Shown: one piece after another, positions 26,129-37,440 of the stretch | How positions within the stretch are numbered: the stretch's first letter is position 1 | Layout of the letters: each line of letters starts with the position of its first letter | Source of the DNA: Membranipora membranacea | Taxonomy: Eukaryota > Bryozoa > Gymnolaemata > Cheilostomatida > Membraniporidae | Direction: 5' to 3' | NCBI GenBank assembly: GCA_914767715.1 | Contig: OU612073.1 | Location: forward strand, 16,556,001 to 16,620,000 | Length of the DNA: 64,000 bases | Made by a program: the position numbers and the translations under genes | Notes under the pieces: model-generated | Database searches by the model: none | What the model was told of the DNA's origin: nothing | Seen by the model: the letters and a program-made list of their open reading frames with translations, nothing else

Positions 26129-26214
26129 CAACCTCGGTGGGATTCCAACCCACTACCTTCAAATTACATCTAACGGTTAGAAGTCTGACGCGCTATCCAT
26201 TGCGCCACGAGACC
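26129..26214 (-). pseudogene. Degenerate tRNA-Arg(TCT) copy C
   Basis: It aligns with the intact gene at 21101-21186 along its whole length. Box B reads GGTTGGAATCC rather than GGTTCGAATCC, and the acceptor stem is weakened (GGTCTCG against CGAGGTT). The anticodon arm and box A are retained. Probably inactive, though less decayed than the copy at 18642. Confidence 0.7.
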
Positions 26215-26704
26215 TGGTTGGGGGTATGTTTAACGGATCTGGCGACGATGGGCCCCCCCACATCAGCACCCCTGGCAATTCAAACAACACACATAGTTTT
26301 AGATGTCCAAGCAACAGCACAGTAATAACGAGATATTAATGTCTCTTTGAGGCATTATAGACTCTTGATTGATTTTAAATTGATGCCGTTGCTGGATTTC
26401 TAATGGATCTGATTTGTTTATAAAGACCCTGGATGATATGATACAATGAACATCTATAACTGCCATCATGCAAACACCACTTGTTCATTTATTTGTATAG
26501 ATTCTCACAGAATAACAAGCACCTAGTTTCATCATAAATATGGATATATATATAAATAAAAAATTTGAATTATCAAGATATAATATAAATTATCTCTTAA
26601 CAACACGCTATCCTGGCATGTATAATTGTCAGTCCTCTTCTGTCATACCTCAGCACGTCTCAAACTATGCAGACTTATTTTCGACCGCCTATATTCATTC
26701 ATTT

Positions 26705-27235
26705 ATCCAAAAATCTGAATATCATTTTAAAAATCTAAATATTACTTTTCAACAATCTTAGTATTACTTTCAAAATCCTAACTTTGTTTTCAAAAATCTC
26801 AATATTATTTTCAAGAATCTAAATACCCTTGTCAAAAATGTAAATATTATTTTCAAAATCCTAATATTATTTTCAAGAATCTTAATCTTATTTTCAAGAA
26901 TCTAAATACTCTTGTCAAAAATCTAAATATTATTTTTAAAAATCTTATTGTAACTTTTGAAAATCCTATTACTATTTTCATAATGCTAAGTATTATTTTC
27001 AAAATTCTAAATACGACTTTTAAAAATCTAAACATTATTTCCAAAAATCTGAATATCATTTTAAAAATCTGAATATTATTTTTCAATAATCTTAATATTA
27101 TTTTCAAAATCCTAATATTTTTTTTCAAAAATCTTAATATTATTTTCCAAAATCTAAATATTCTTGTCAAAAATCTAAATATAATTTAAAAAAATCTTAT
27201 TATCACTGTTTAAAATCTTATTCCTAATTTCATAA
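26705..27235 (+). repeat. AT-rich minisatellite, array 2
   Basis: Same unit and orientation as the array at 19560-20590 (TTTTCAAAAATCTAAATATT type), about 25 degenerate copies. It ends abruptly at a GC-rich array at 27240. Confidence 0.9.
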
Positions 27236-27239
27236 TGCT

Positions 27240-27545
27240 AAGCTGTCCGTTGTGCTGTCCGTTGTGCTGTCCGTTGCGCTGTCCGCTGCGTTGTCCGTTG
27301 TGCTGTCCGTTGCATTGTCTGTTACGCTGTCTGTTGCGCTGCCCGTTGCGCTGCTCATTGCGCCGTCCACTGCGCCGTCCACTGCGCCTTCAACTGCGCC
27401 GTCCACTGCGCCGTCCACTGCGCCGTCCACTGCGCCGTCCACTGCGCCGTCCACTGCGCCGTCCACTGCGCCGTCCACTGCGCCGTCCACTGCGCCGTCC
27501 ACTGCGCCGTCCACTGCGCCGCCCACTGGGCCGTCCACTGCGCCT
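27240..27545 (+). repeat. GC-rich 12-bp tandem array (CGCCGTCCACTG)
   Basis: About a dozen nearly identical units lie at 27355-27535. They are preceded by more diverged related units (CTGTCCGTTGCG type, 27240-27355). Because 12 is divisible by three, several frames stay open on both strands and give low-complexity peptides such as repeated GAVD. No start context, splice site or homologue supports a protein. Confidence 0.9.
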
Positions 27546-28230
27546 CTGATGATGATCTATGCTCAGATTATCTCTGCTTTTCAACTCTACCTCTCATACC
27601 TGTTCAAGTCTGTTTCATAATAATAATAATAATGTTTAATTGAGAATCGAACTGATTAAATCAGAATAATAACCTATGAATATGACAGTAAATCAACCAA
27701 GCTCACCAGCCCACAATTATGTCAGTTCCGCAGCTTCTTTTTTCCATCACTGAGCATCTTTTCTCTTCACTTTCTTTTTAAATTATCAGCAGCAAGTTTG
27801 GCTGTCACTCTGTTCTTATTCAATTGATCCTACGCTGGGTTTCTTGAAATAATGAAATGTTTAAGAATGTAAGGTATGTAGACAATTCAGCTCAAGACGG
27901 TTAGGACAGCATCAAAGTTGTCTGCCCTTTGTGTATCTACAATGGTCAAAGTCACTGTGAGGTATGAATTGGTCAGAATACAAATGATTGCCTGCCATTG
28001 TGTCCAGAGCCCCCGGTGCCCGGAGAAGCACTATCTAGCTTTGGTGGATGATGAACCAGCTAGACAATTTTAAGTAGTCAGCCTAATCCAAACCCTTGAT
28101 GTATGAATAGGGTTGGACGCTCTGGTTTGTTTCCTAGATTAACAACAGTATAATATATCATATTGTATCAGAAACTTAGAATGCACCATCTCACCCTCTA
28201 TCACTCTCTGTGAAGTATATACCCGCATCT

Positions 28231-29200
28231 GTAGGTTTTATAGATATTTTAGGTGCTGGGCAGTTGCCACTTGTATAGGATTTGATTATCTAATCTCATC
28301 ATCATAATTTCTCATCTCATTAATGATTTTATAAAACATATTTAATCCATTTTATCAAATTACCAGCTACGTGATCTTTTTATAGTATATGCTTCTTTTT
28401 AACATTATATCACACGTACAACCCTTAGAAATCATTGTTTTTAAACAATTTTATTAAGCGTTTTATAAATAAACTTTTATTATTCTTATAATTATATTCT
28501 GCTGCTTTCCAACCAAAGGTTTTGTAGTTAAGTATCAAGTAAACCTTCTTGATAAGCTAAGTGTATTCTGGTCTGACTGGTACTTATAACACCCACAAGG
28601 TCCCTCACAGTTCCATCAGTTACCTGCTATTACCCGTAGAACATCATTTCTCTCTCAACGCATGGTAAAAGTGAAATAAAAAATATACATTCAGTTATGA
28701 GTAATAGTACAGCCTTTGTTGTCGTTTTTATTATTATTTCACAATCTCCTCAGATAAAGATTAACTTATAAGCTCACACATCCTGCTCACATAGTGATCC
28801 GTTATAAGTTCAGATGTAAGAGATGAAGATGAATTTGTATCCTTCTTCTCAAGCCACACCCCATTCATTATTATGTTACAATAATCGCTGACATATTTTC
28901 CTGTAGACAACATTGTGAATGTAAAACTAAAAGATGTGTAGGTGTGGATTACACATGAGTAGATGGCACCACATGACTGTATGCAAGGTCAAGTGTTCTG
29001 ACCTGTGACATATTTAGATATAAAACTGCTAAAAACACTCATTGTTGTAAAGAATGATAAAACCTATTTGCTGCGTCTTGTTGGTAGGGGCGTTCCAAAT
29101 ATCTGAACAGTGCTTATGTATGATATAAATAATGTGAAGAAAAAAGAAACAGATTGTAAAGGAAAAATACATACAGCATTAAAGTTTATTGATATAACAG
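28231..29200. other. No gene recognised
   Basis: AT-rich DNA between the duplicated block and the 3-prime end of the receptor gene. It may include the receptor's 3-prime untranslated region near 29200. Confidence 0.45.
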
Positions 29201-29202
29201 GA

Positions 29203-32200
29203 TTAAGATTTGAAGACTGTTTTAACATCGTCCTTGATGGTGTACATTTCGCAAACGCTCTCAGCGTCTTCATCATAACATCCCATTTCAAGGTTGACCT
29301 CCTGACCCTGCTGTCTACATGTTGACTCGAGGTTATGATGAGAGTTTGAGATTGTTACACCAGGATTACACTTATTTATTGTCTGTGAGCTTATTGGCTG
29401 TGAGTCCCTGGTTGTGTTCCTCCAGTCTTCGTACACATGGTCAATAGTAGTACGTCTTTGATTCCCTGATGTCTCATCCTGCTGTGTATTGTGAAGCTCT
29501 ATTCCTTTCTTTCTCATCTCCTCGATGATTATATCGTACAAACCTTGTGATGGTGGCTCGCAGTTTGATTTCTGTAGATCATGAAGATTGCAATCATTTG
29601 TTGGAGGATTTGAGTTTTCTTGAATAATGTTACATTGATAATTACTTAATGTTTCGTTTTGATTGATGGTACTGTAGTCTAGGTAGGGGTCTGGGGTTCC
29701 TATAGTTTCGTATCCGACATCATTGTCCAGTTCACTACATCGATCACTTTCAATATCTAAGAGAAGAGAAAATAATAATAGTAAATGGCCATCTGGTGTA
29801 GCCCTATGTTCATAAATAATGTACGATTATATTCTAGGCCTTCTGCTATTTCGGTAAGGATTAAGTTAACACCTGCCAGCCTAAATATTAGCCATTATCA
29901 GATAATGGTCAATGATTACATTTTAGCTGGTAATAAACACTCATTGGCAGATTACAGAATAGATGTATGTCATACTAAACCACTAAGCTCACTACACAAT
30001 GGGATAAGTGAAACACATGGTGACATCTAATGGGTAGTCCAGTCTAAAGTACACTGGTGTATAAAACAACTAATGTTTCATATCAGATATCATTTACATC
30101 AAAATTCAGCATGAGACTCTCAACAAAAACGCTTTCTGCTCTCTTCACTTTTAGTTTGTTACGTGCTGTTAAAACAGGAGAAGCAGGTATACCACGAAAC
30201 TACTGCTCTGATGGAACACGTCCAGGTATGTAGTTAAGTGTGATTAGTAGAAATAGCGTGTGGATCCATTCTAAAGTTAAATTTTCTCATTGGTAAGCTG
30301 CCATTTTTTGTGTCATTATCCGAAAATTAAAAGTTCAATGTATATCACTTGGTTGTATTATTAGCTATCCAACTTAGTACACAGTCATTCAGCCAGATTT
30401 ACTAGCCCTCATCACAGCCACTATGTAAAACTAAACGCTTTGATTGCTAGTAGGAAAGTTTTCTTGGTATGTTTGCCTGCCATGTGAATTGCCTAAATCA
30501 TCCAAACATTCTTATTATCACAGCTATGTATATTCTGAAAGAGTTACCAGAAATATCACAGATGTGGCCTTGGTACACTTGCGCAAAGACATGTATGCAA
30601 TGCGGGGCTGGGGACAGTGTATCAGGATTCTTTGAAAACAACAAATGTCTCTGCTGGCTTTGCCCTGAGGAATTTCTACATAAACAATTCATAAATTCAT
30701 TTCTTAGACATACAGGCTGTTCATCAGTTGACCGATGTCAGAGTCTTGTTCAGAGTGAAATTACCAGATCACTAAAATCTTATTCATGACCTCGATTCAT
30801 ATTTGCCATTACTCATTTTTCCTAATATTTCTATTACTTATTTAGCCTTCAAAGTTTTAAGATTTTATAGTCAGCAAAGCTTTCAACTGCTGTTTTCATG
30901 CTTCCATTATGCATCTGTCTTATTTGAGTGACTAATACATGTTATATATCAATTACAAAACTACTTTATAATCAATAATTTAATACAAAAATTGTCTTTC
31001 CTCAGCGGAAGTACTCTGTTTAAAGCTAATTTACTTGTGAAACATGCTAACAGAGAAAAAGTTAACTTACCCAAAACTACAATGCGAGGAAGTTCCGGTA
31101 ATTGACGAGCCCTCAGTGAAAATTGGATCTTCTCGCTTGAAAATCTGCAATATGGAATACAATGGATTCACATATTACGGAGAGCTAGAAAGCAACACGG
31201 CACGACGTAACAAAATTTTGATTTGCCAAAATAAGAAGGGCTAATGGAGTTCATTTGCAACAAATGAATAGTGCATTTCTTTGCCAATAACCTTTCATGT
31301 AAACGGACATTTTTGCGTGATGGCTTAATACCATACAAAAGCACACGCCTTATTACTATAGTGACTAGAGGACTGAGTGGTCTGATACTCTACTACAATG
31401 AATGCTCAGACAAGATATGATATTTTTGATATGATCTACTCGCCTATTGTACAGTTTAGAAATAAATACCACTCCAACCACAATGAAAAGTAGTACACTC
31501 AATACTATGCTCACACTCTCTAACAAACTGTGCTTCTTTTGTCTGGGAGAATCTGATAAAATAACAAGTGATTCCATATAGTTTTATTATTACTCGACAT
31601 GCCATTATGTGATTCTGTCTCTGAACTAAATTCTTTTGATCAAAAGAGAAGCTTTGAAATAATGTTCTCCAGTTACCAGACACACTGGTAAGGACTGACT
31701 GGACTATAGAACACTTTAAATCTGCGTTCTGATTGGCTGTCACATTATTTAGACTATCAAATATGCCAGAATCCTACTAGGGACTGCCAGTTTTACAAGC
31801 CTTGGTTTGTCAAATGAAAGCTAATTGGGCAACACAAGTTCCCATAGTCCTCCAATAGCTGCTCCTATTTATTGTTGTCTCTGATTAACAGACTAATTGG
31901 TTCCTTCGAGTCACAGCTGGCGAGGCTGGAGCTTGAAGCACACATGCAGGTCAACATGCAGATAATCATAGCTCACTGATTTCTGACAATCAGACTATAA
32001 TGTGAAAATTACCACAAGACCTTGTAAAAGGCGTGCAGTTTGACAGGTGAGTCTGTGCACCACAATGTAAAATGATTTCATATGCACTTTGCTCCCTCAA
32101 TGCTTCAACAGGATTGGGGACAACAGTATGTTTTATTACCTGTTGTTTGTTTTGGTGTTGGGAGTCCAGACTGTGACCCTGTACAATCTATCTCAGAAGA

Positions 32201-34632
32201 CCACTGATTATTGTGGCAGCTGAAAGTTGTCCCCTCTGTGTTTGTTGACTTAAAATCATCTTCACAAGTGACTTCATAATAAGAGGAGTTGTCTTGAGTC
32301 TGGCGTAATGATTCAAGCATAGGGATGTCTTCCTCACAATAATCAACTGAAAAACATTATATGTGTTGATTGCACTGAATTGATATGCAGGTCTTATGAT
32401 AAAGAAATCACCAATGCAACAGTAATTATCGGGTTAGCGGTTGTAACCAATTATCTACATGCTTAGTACACTGAGCATGCAATGCTCCTCAAACCTTATC
32501 TGTTTAGTAAAGTCAGACTTTTCAATCATCAATTATTACTTGTCTAGATGTGAGAATATGGATACTTACTTGTATAACTTAAGCGCAGAGAGTATTCTGA
32601 ACGTTGCTGCTGCCTTATTTGATATCTGAATGTCAAAGTTGAGTTGTTAGAAATGACTCGGTGTTCGCCCCTCAATGATTCAGGAGTAAACAAAATCATT
32701 GTTCTTGTAGTATCGGAACCTTCTTCAGTCCCAGTTTGCTCCATAATGTATATCATAAAATGATCCCTGCCAGAGGAATCCATATCAACAAATTCAATAT
32801 GAAGATTAATGGTTGATGTTATTGGTAGGTTGTGCAGCTGAAGTGAGGCGAAATTTTCCTCTACATTTAGGCCATTTGAGCTATCAGACATTGCAGTGTA
32901 TTGTGTGCTGCTGGATAACTGAGCAGTAATATATCCTTGTGGATACTTCCTGGCATCGATGGATGATATCTGGTTTAACAGATCAAACGATGGGAAAACT
33001 AAAAATAGAAAGTGGATACAATGTGGATATGATGTTAATAAAAGAGCCTATGACTGATGTATACCTTCCACTATATACTTGGTTTGTGTATCTGGAAAGT
33101 TGAATTGATCTGAGACCTTTATACAATCTATGTAGTATTTTTGGAGGTACAGTATTACAGTTCTTATATGTTCTTTATCGATTATTAATGATCCATGAAA
33201 GATTTAACGTCACTTATGATGAAAAGTTGATAAGAATTAACAACCTTGTAGGAACCCCGAAAGAGAGGACACACAATAAACATCAATAACCCACTTCCTT
33301 ATCCTTACCTTGGAATTCGATGTGAAACGCAGGCTTATCTTCCTTCCCGATTTGAAAGGAGAAGGTGGTGTCTGTTGATAGGTCTATTTTCTTTTCTTCG
33401 CAAGGTCCCGATATTCTTTCATCATTTACGAATAAACCCTCAATACATGGGCCTGGGGTTTTGTCTTGTGGTTTGAAGTTCATAACTATAACAGAGCTGC
33501 CATTGACTAGTATGATTTTGATTTCACATATCCGATTATCACTGTGATTGTTATATATAGGACTATATATCAACCCACGTGTCACAGTTTTTCTGTCCGA
33601 TATGACTATTTCATGATTGGGACTGCAGAATTGGGCCTGATAAAATTTCGACTGGCTGCCACCTACAATCACATATATGACAAGGTTTAATAATGAAGAG
33701 GCAGGGCTGTAGTTCTAGGGGAGGCAATGAGGCACTGCCTCCACTAGAAAGCTAACTACAGTGGCCTTAAAACATTTTCATTTAATAATCAATGCCAGAA
33801 TAAGGGCCTCTGGGACTTCGATTTGCTTATTATATGCCTCAAATTGCTCAGGGAAGAGATTACTGGTGATGCCTTGGACTCGCCTCAAACTTTTGCCTCC
33901 CCTACCATTAATTTTTAAACTATAAGACCCTGAGAGGAGGATTTGTTTCTGTAAGGATATACAAGAGTAAGAGTACCAACAGTAATGGCACTTAGTAATA
34001 ATGATTAAATAAACAACAATAATGCTTGAAGGTCAGGCTGTCTTAGGACATGAAAATAAAGGCTAGCAAAAACAAAAGAGAGGCAAATGATGACTCATGC
34101 TGGACACAACCATAATGCATGATGTACAATTTTGGCGACCGGTAAGTTTAGATGATCATGAAATGTTTGATCTGAGACCACATTCAGAGATTATTGAGAC
34201 AACTAACTGGAATGGCAGCAAATGTGACAGAGTTTATGAGCAAAAACAAGGGGTCATGGAACATTGAACTGGAGAACCAAGGCAAGAGATTTGCAAAGGT
34301 TGTTATGAAAAGAGGAATATTCCTGAGAAACTTGATGTCCCTACCCCAATTCTTGACATCACATATCCCTTTGTCAGTCAACATAAAAAACTAGTAAGAC
34401 ATAGGGTGATAATAATGTGAAACTAAGTCTTTTGAAATCTGAATGGAATTCTCTCATATTTTAATCGGTTTGGAAAAATGATAAATTAGATCCTACTAAA
34501 ACCATCCTGAGGTAACAAAACGGAAATCAATGTATGTCTATGTAACTTACCTTGAACGGCATCAGGAAAAATACTGAGATGTATTATAAGAACAGCTACA
34601 ATCCAGGTGACTTCCTGCTTAGAATCTGACAT
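29203..34632 (-). CDS. Type I membrane receptor: signal peptide, CUB, CUB-like, CCP/sushi, TM, tail with two ITIM-type motifs
   Basis: Seven exons: 34632-34551, 33662-33309, 32998-32570, 32346-32140, 31552-31444, 31144-31071, 29756-29203. All junctions keep frame (1809 nt, 602 residues). A signal peptide (hydrophobic 10-22) precedes a CUB domain with C40, C73, C100 and C115. A cysteine-free CUB-like domain follows (about 146-288), then a CCP/sushi domain (C292, C316, C332, W337, C343). One membrane helix spans 371-388, followed by KLYNR. The tail holds VGYETI (Y434) and LDYSTI (Y446), both fitting the ITIM consensus (I/V/L/S)xYxx(I/V/L), and further tyrosines at Y492 (YDII), Y527 and Y590. 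In known receptors such tails recruit SH2 phosphatases once phosphorylated. Introns 1-4 are phase 1, as usual for shuffled modules. Intron 5 uses a GC donor (AG|GCGAGT). A decayed paralogue lies at 41739-43585. The ligand is unknown; an immune or adhesion role is inferred. Confidence 0.85.
30060..30066 (+). promoter_or_regulatory. TATA box of the nested secreted-protein gene
   Basis: TATAAAA lies 45 bp upstream of the ATG at 30111, so transcription would start about 15-20 bp before the start codon. The position and perfect match support a compact promoter inside the receptor's last intron. Confidence 0.6.
30111..30789 (+). CDS. Small secreted cysteine-rich protein, nested antisense in the receptor's last intron
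   Basis: Two exons, 30111-30225 and 30524-30789, join in phase 1 (donor CCAG|GTATGT, acceptor TTATTATCACAG) to give 126 residues. The N-terminus has a basic start and a hydrophobic stretch (about 8-19), a probable signal peptide. The rest has nine cysteines. Six are in the pattern CxxxCxxCx14CxCxxC (from YTCAKTCMQC to KCLCWLCP), one precedes them in the RNYC motif, and two follow in TGC and DRC. I do not recognise the family. The odd cysteine count could allow dimer formation. The gene lies within receptor intron 6 (29757-31070) on the opposite strand and has its own TATA box. A relic of exon 2 sits at the same place in the receptor pseudogene (42298-42511). It could be a ligand, modulator or antimicrobial-type peptide; none is shown. 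Confidence 0.7.
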
Positions 34633-34639
34633 CAGAGAA

Positions 34640-37099
34640 TACCTGATAATGTTTATAAGAAAGGCATGTTTTAAAATCCGGAATCAATTACTACGTTTCA
34701 GATATAGAAATAATTAATTTGCTATTTACTGTTTTTAACGCTTCTAAGAATAATAGGATAAAATTTCAACGAATGCTGAAACCTGTAAACTTAGTGATTA
34801 TTGACAGCGATTTATTAGGTTATAAGGTTTAATAAGAAAAATCCACAACCATATAGATGATAAATGATATACACTGTTATAATTTGGGTGTGTGAACCCT
34901 TTTTACAACAAGTTTTAGATATGGCACTTACCAGCGTGACATCATGATGACTGCTGACAAGAGATATACAGAAAAGAAAAAAATAATTTAACTGTCTGCT
35001 GCAGATAGGGTTCCTGCGGCTCAGGTCAACTTCTCCTTGCAAAATGATTTCCATTTTGCTAAGATGGGGTAAAAAGGCGTTTATTTACTACTCACTTATT
35101 ACTTCTAATACATTTACAACAGGTAATTAATGTTTATTTCAGGCGAAAGTTGGATGCTTTTTTGCTTGTTTCAAAACCATGCAGAGAGAATTTAAATCTT
35201 ATCTCGATTGCATTATTGTAGCTATTGCTTTGTTTCTGTTGAAAGAATAGAGAACCCTTTGTTACCATCTGCATATCTTCCTATATCCTCTACATCCTAA
35301 TATGTATGTTATTATAAAATTAGCTTTCCTTTAGTAATAGGTAAAACAACAAAAAAAGTATGTTAATAGTTTAGTCTGTGTTAGCAGGCCGGGTAGGTCA
35401 ATGGCAAGCAGGCGTTTATTATGATAGGGGAAGAGAAATATCGGATCAACTCTAAGCTCGCTCATGATGGCACGCTTCTGACTTCACTGAGAAATTAACC
35501 TTACAGATTTTATATGCCGATATCATCACTGAGACTTAGTTTCCCTCCTCATACTGCAATGAAAGGCTCAGGCTATTGCAGGCTTATGTGTTAGCAAGAG
35601 TCATTCAAGCTTACAGACTATGATTCATATCCTCAGTCTTATGAATTAAACGTATACGCTGAGACTGAGTTTAAGCCTGATTAAAAGTGCAAAAAAAATC
35701 TTGTGTAACAAAAGATTAACCACTAGTGCGCAAATGGAAAGGTGATTGGAGGTTACTGGCGTAAGTATTCACATACCTTTCCACGTTACGGTTAATCAAG
35801 TAACACCTTGTGCTAAGATATTAAAAAGTGAGCGGCAACCGTTTTCAAGTATAACACCCCTGCATTAACAATAACCAATCAATGGTCTAATCTAGCAGAT
35901 TATCTATTGATAAATGAGTTGCAAAACAATAGTTGAGAGCAGCAACTGCGTAAAACAAAGAACTTTATTGGCAGAAAAAAGAAGATTTTGAAGTAGCAAG
36001 TTCTGTTGGTGCCAGTTATGCGATTATCTCTCTCGAATCACAAGATAATCACTTTGAAATCTTCAGATTGAACCACCACAAATATTATCATTTTTAATAC
36101 ACTGTTAGCGCACATTTCTGGTCATATTGCTTGATAGATTGCTAAGGTGATTGATGAGTGCTAGAGTTTGATGATTCGTAGAGTTGTTGCTAGATAAAAT
36201 CAACTTGAAACCTGAGCTAATGCATTAAACCTTGTAGCCCACTCTTTAACTCTTTAGGTTTGTTCCAGACCCAGGAAACCAAAGACTGTTAATCAAATTA
36301 TGTGTGAGCTAATTTAGAAGACTCTCGGCATGCAGAGGGCAACTACATAGATGACTTCTATGTCAGTAATAATATGCCAACCCAAAGAAATATTATGACT
36401 AAACGCATTTTCAAAGGGTAAAATTTTGAAGACGTTGATCAAGTTATATTTTGTGTAGTCTCTATGGATGTACAGTGTTACCTTTATCAATAAAATATTT
36501 GGTTTATGCTTTGAGTTGGAGAACATTAACCAAAGAGCATCTTCCTGTTTATCCTTCAGCATTCAATTATCCTTTTGTAGTTTATGTAAGATTCACTGGT
36601 TTCAGTGATTATGATTGGGCATTAGAACAAAGGCTCAAGGATTAGTATTGAGGCACAAATGATTATGCGGATGTGGCTCTGTGTGTTAAGTTTGACGGCA
36701 CATCAGTAATCACCTCATCTTAAAGAAAGGTTTTACGTAATCAATACTGGGCGGTGTGGTTTTAATTAATTTGCTAAACACCAAAAAATCATCTTTTTTC
36801 ATTAAGCTAAAGAAAACTTTAATTTATTGTTCTATTAACATAAACCAACGATCTGAATGTATGGAATGATATAATAATAATAATAATAATGTAATAGTAT
36901 TATGATCAAGATATAAAAACAACCAGCTGCAGGAATATACTGTACAATGTGTATGAATAAAAAATTAAACTGGCAAATGCACTGAGGGCTTGATGGAATG
37001 CTCAACAACACACATGGGTGGCTTGCTTCATGCTGTAGGGCATGTACTAGAGAAGGCCTCGATAAAGCGCTTGACTCATGGTTTTTTAGCTTAAGACCT
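34640..37099. other. Upstream flank of the receptor gene, no gene recognised
   Basis: No convincing exon on either strand. Presumably this holds the receptor's 5-prime untranslated region and promoter, but I see no definite core promoter. It contains an (AAT)n run at about 36871-36890. Confidence 0.45.
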
Positions 37100-37107
37100 G
37101 TGTGTTG

Positions 37108-37440
37108 AAATCCGCCCATTTTCCCAATGTCATTTTCCCACCAAGCCATTTTCCCACCTGGAAATTTTCCTACCAAGCCATTATCCCACCTGTTTGATTT
37201 CCCACTGTGCCATTTTCCCACCTGGACGTTTTCCCACCCATCTAGTTTCCCACCTGGATGTTATCCCACCAATCCATTTTTTCACCCAGACACTTGCTCA
37301 ACAAGCCATTTTCCCACCAAGCTGTTTTCCCACCAAACAATTTTCCCAACAGGACAATTTCTCACCAAACAATTTTCCCAACAGGACAATTTATCACAGT
37401 GCTGTTTTCCCACCACAAGATTTCTTCACCGCACAGTTTT
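37108..37440 (+). repeat. 16-bp tandem array, left foldback arm
   Basis: Units align in register at 16 bp with variable 4-base tips (CCAT, AAAT, CTGT, ACAA) and a nearly constant TTTCCCACC core. Peptides predicted across it (FPTKPFSH type) are repeat artefacts. Confidence 0.9.

Larger units (their letters stand above)
23078..28230. repeat. Segmental duplication, copy C (GPCR plus tRNA-Arg block)
   Basis: Homologous to copy A from the 5-prime flank of the GPCR through the tRNA-Arg-like sequence, then to copy B beyond the tandem arrays. It lacks the SINE and the 1.36-kb insertion of copy A. Confidence 0.85.

Noticed and set aside
26853-27170. Lysine- and isoleucine-rich minus-strand frame with RFLKI repeats
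   Set aside because: It translates the AT minisatellite. The repetition of the peptide follows the DNA period.
27230-27538. Open frames giving repeated GAVD or CPLR peptides on both strands
   Set aside because: They run through a 12-bp tandem array whose period keeps every frame open. No start context, splice site or domain supports them.
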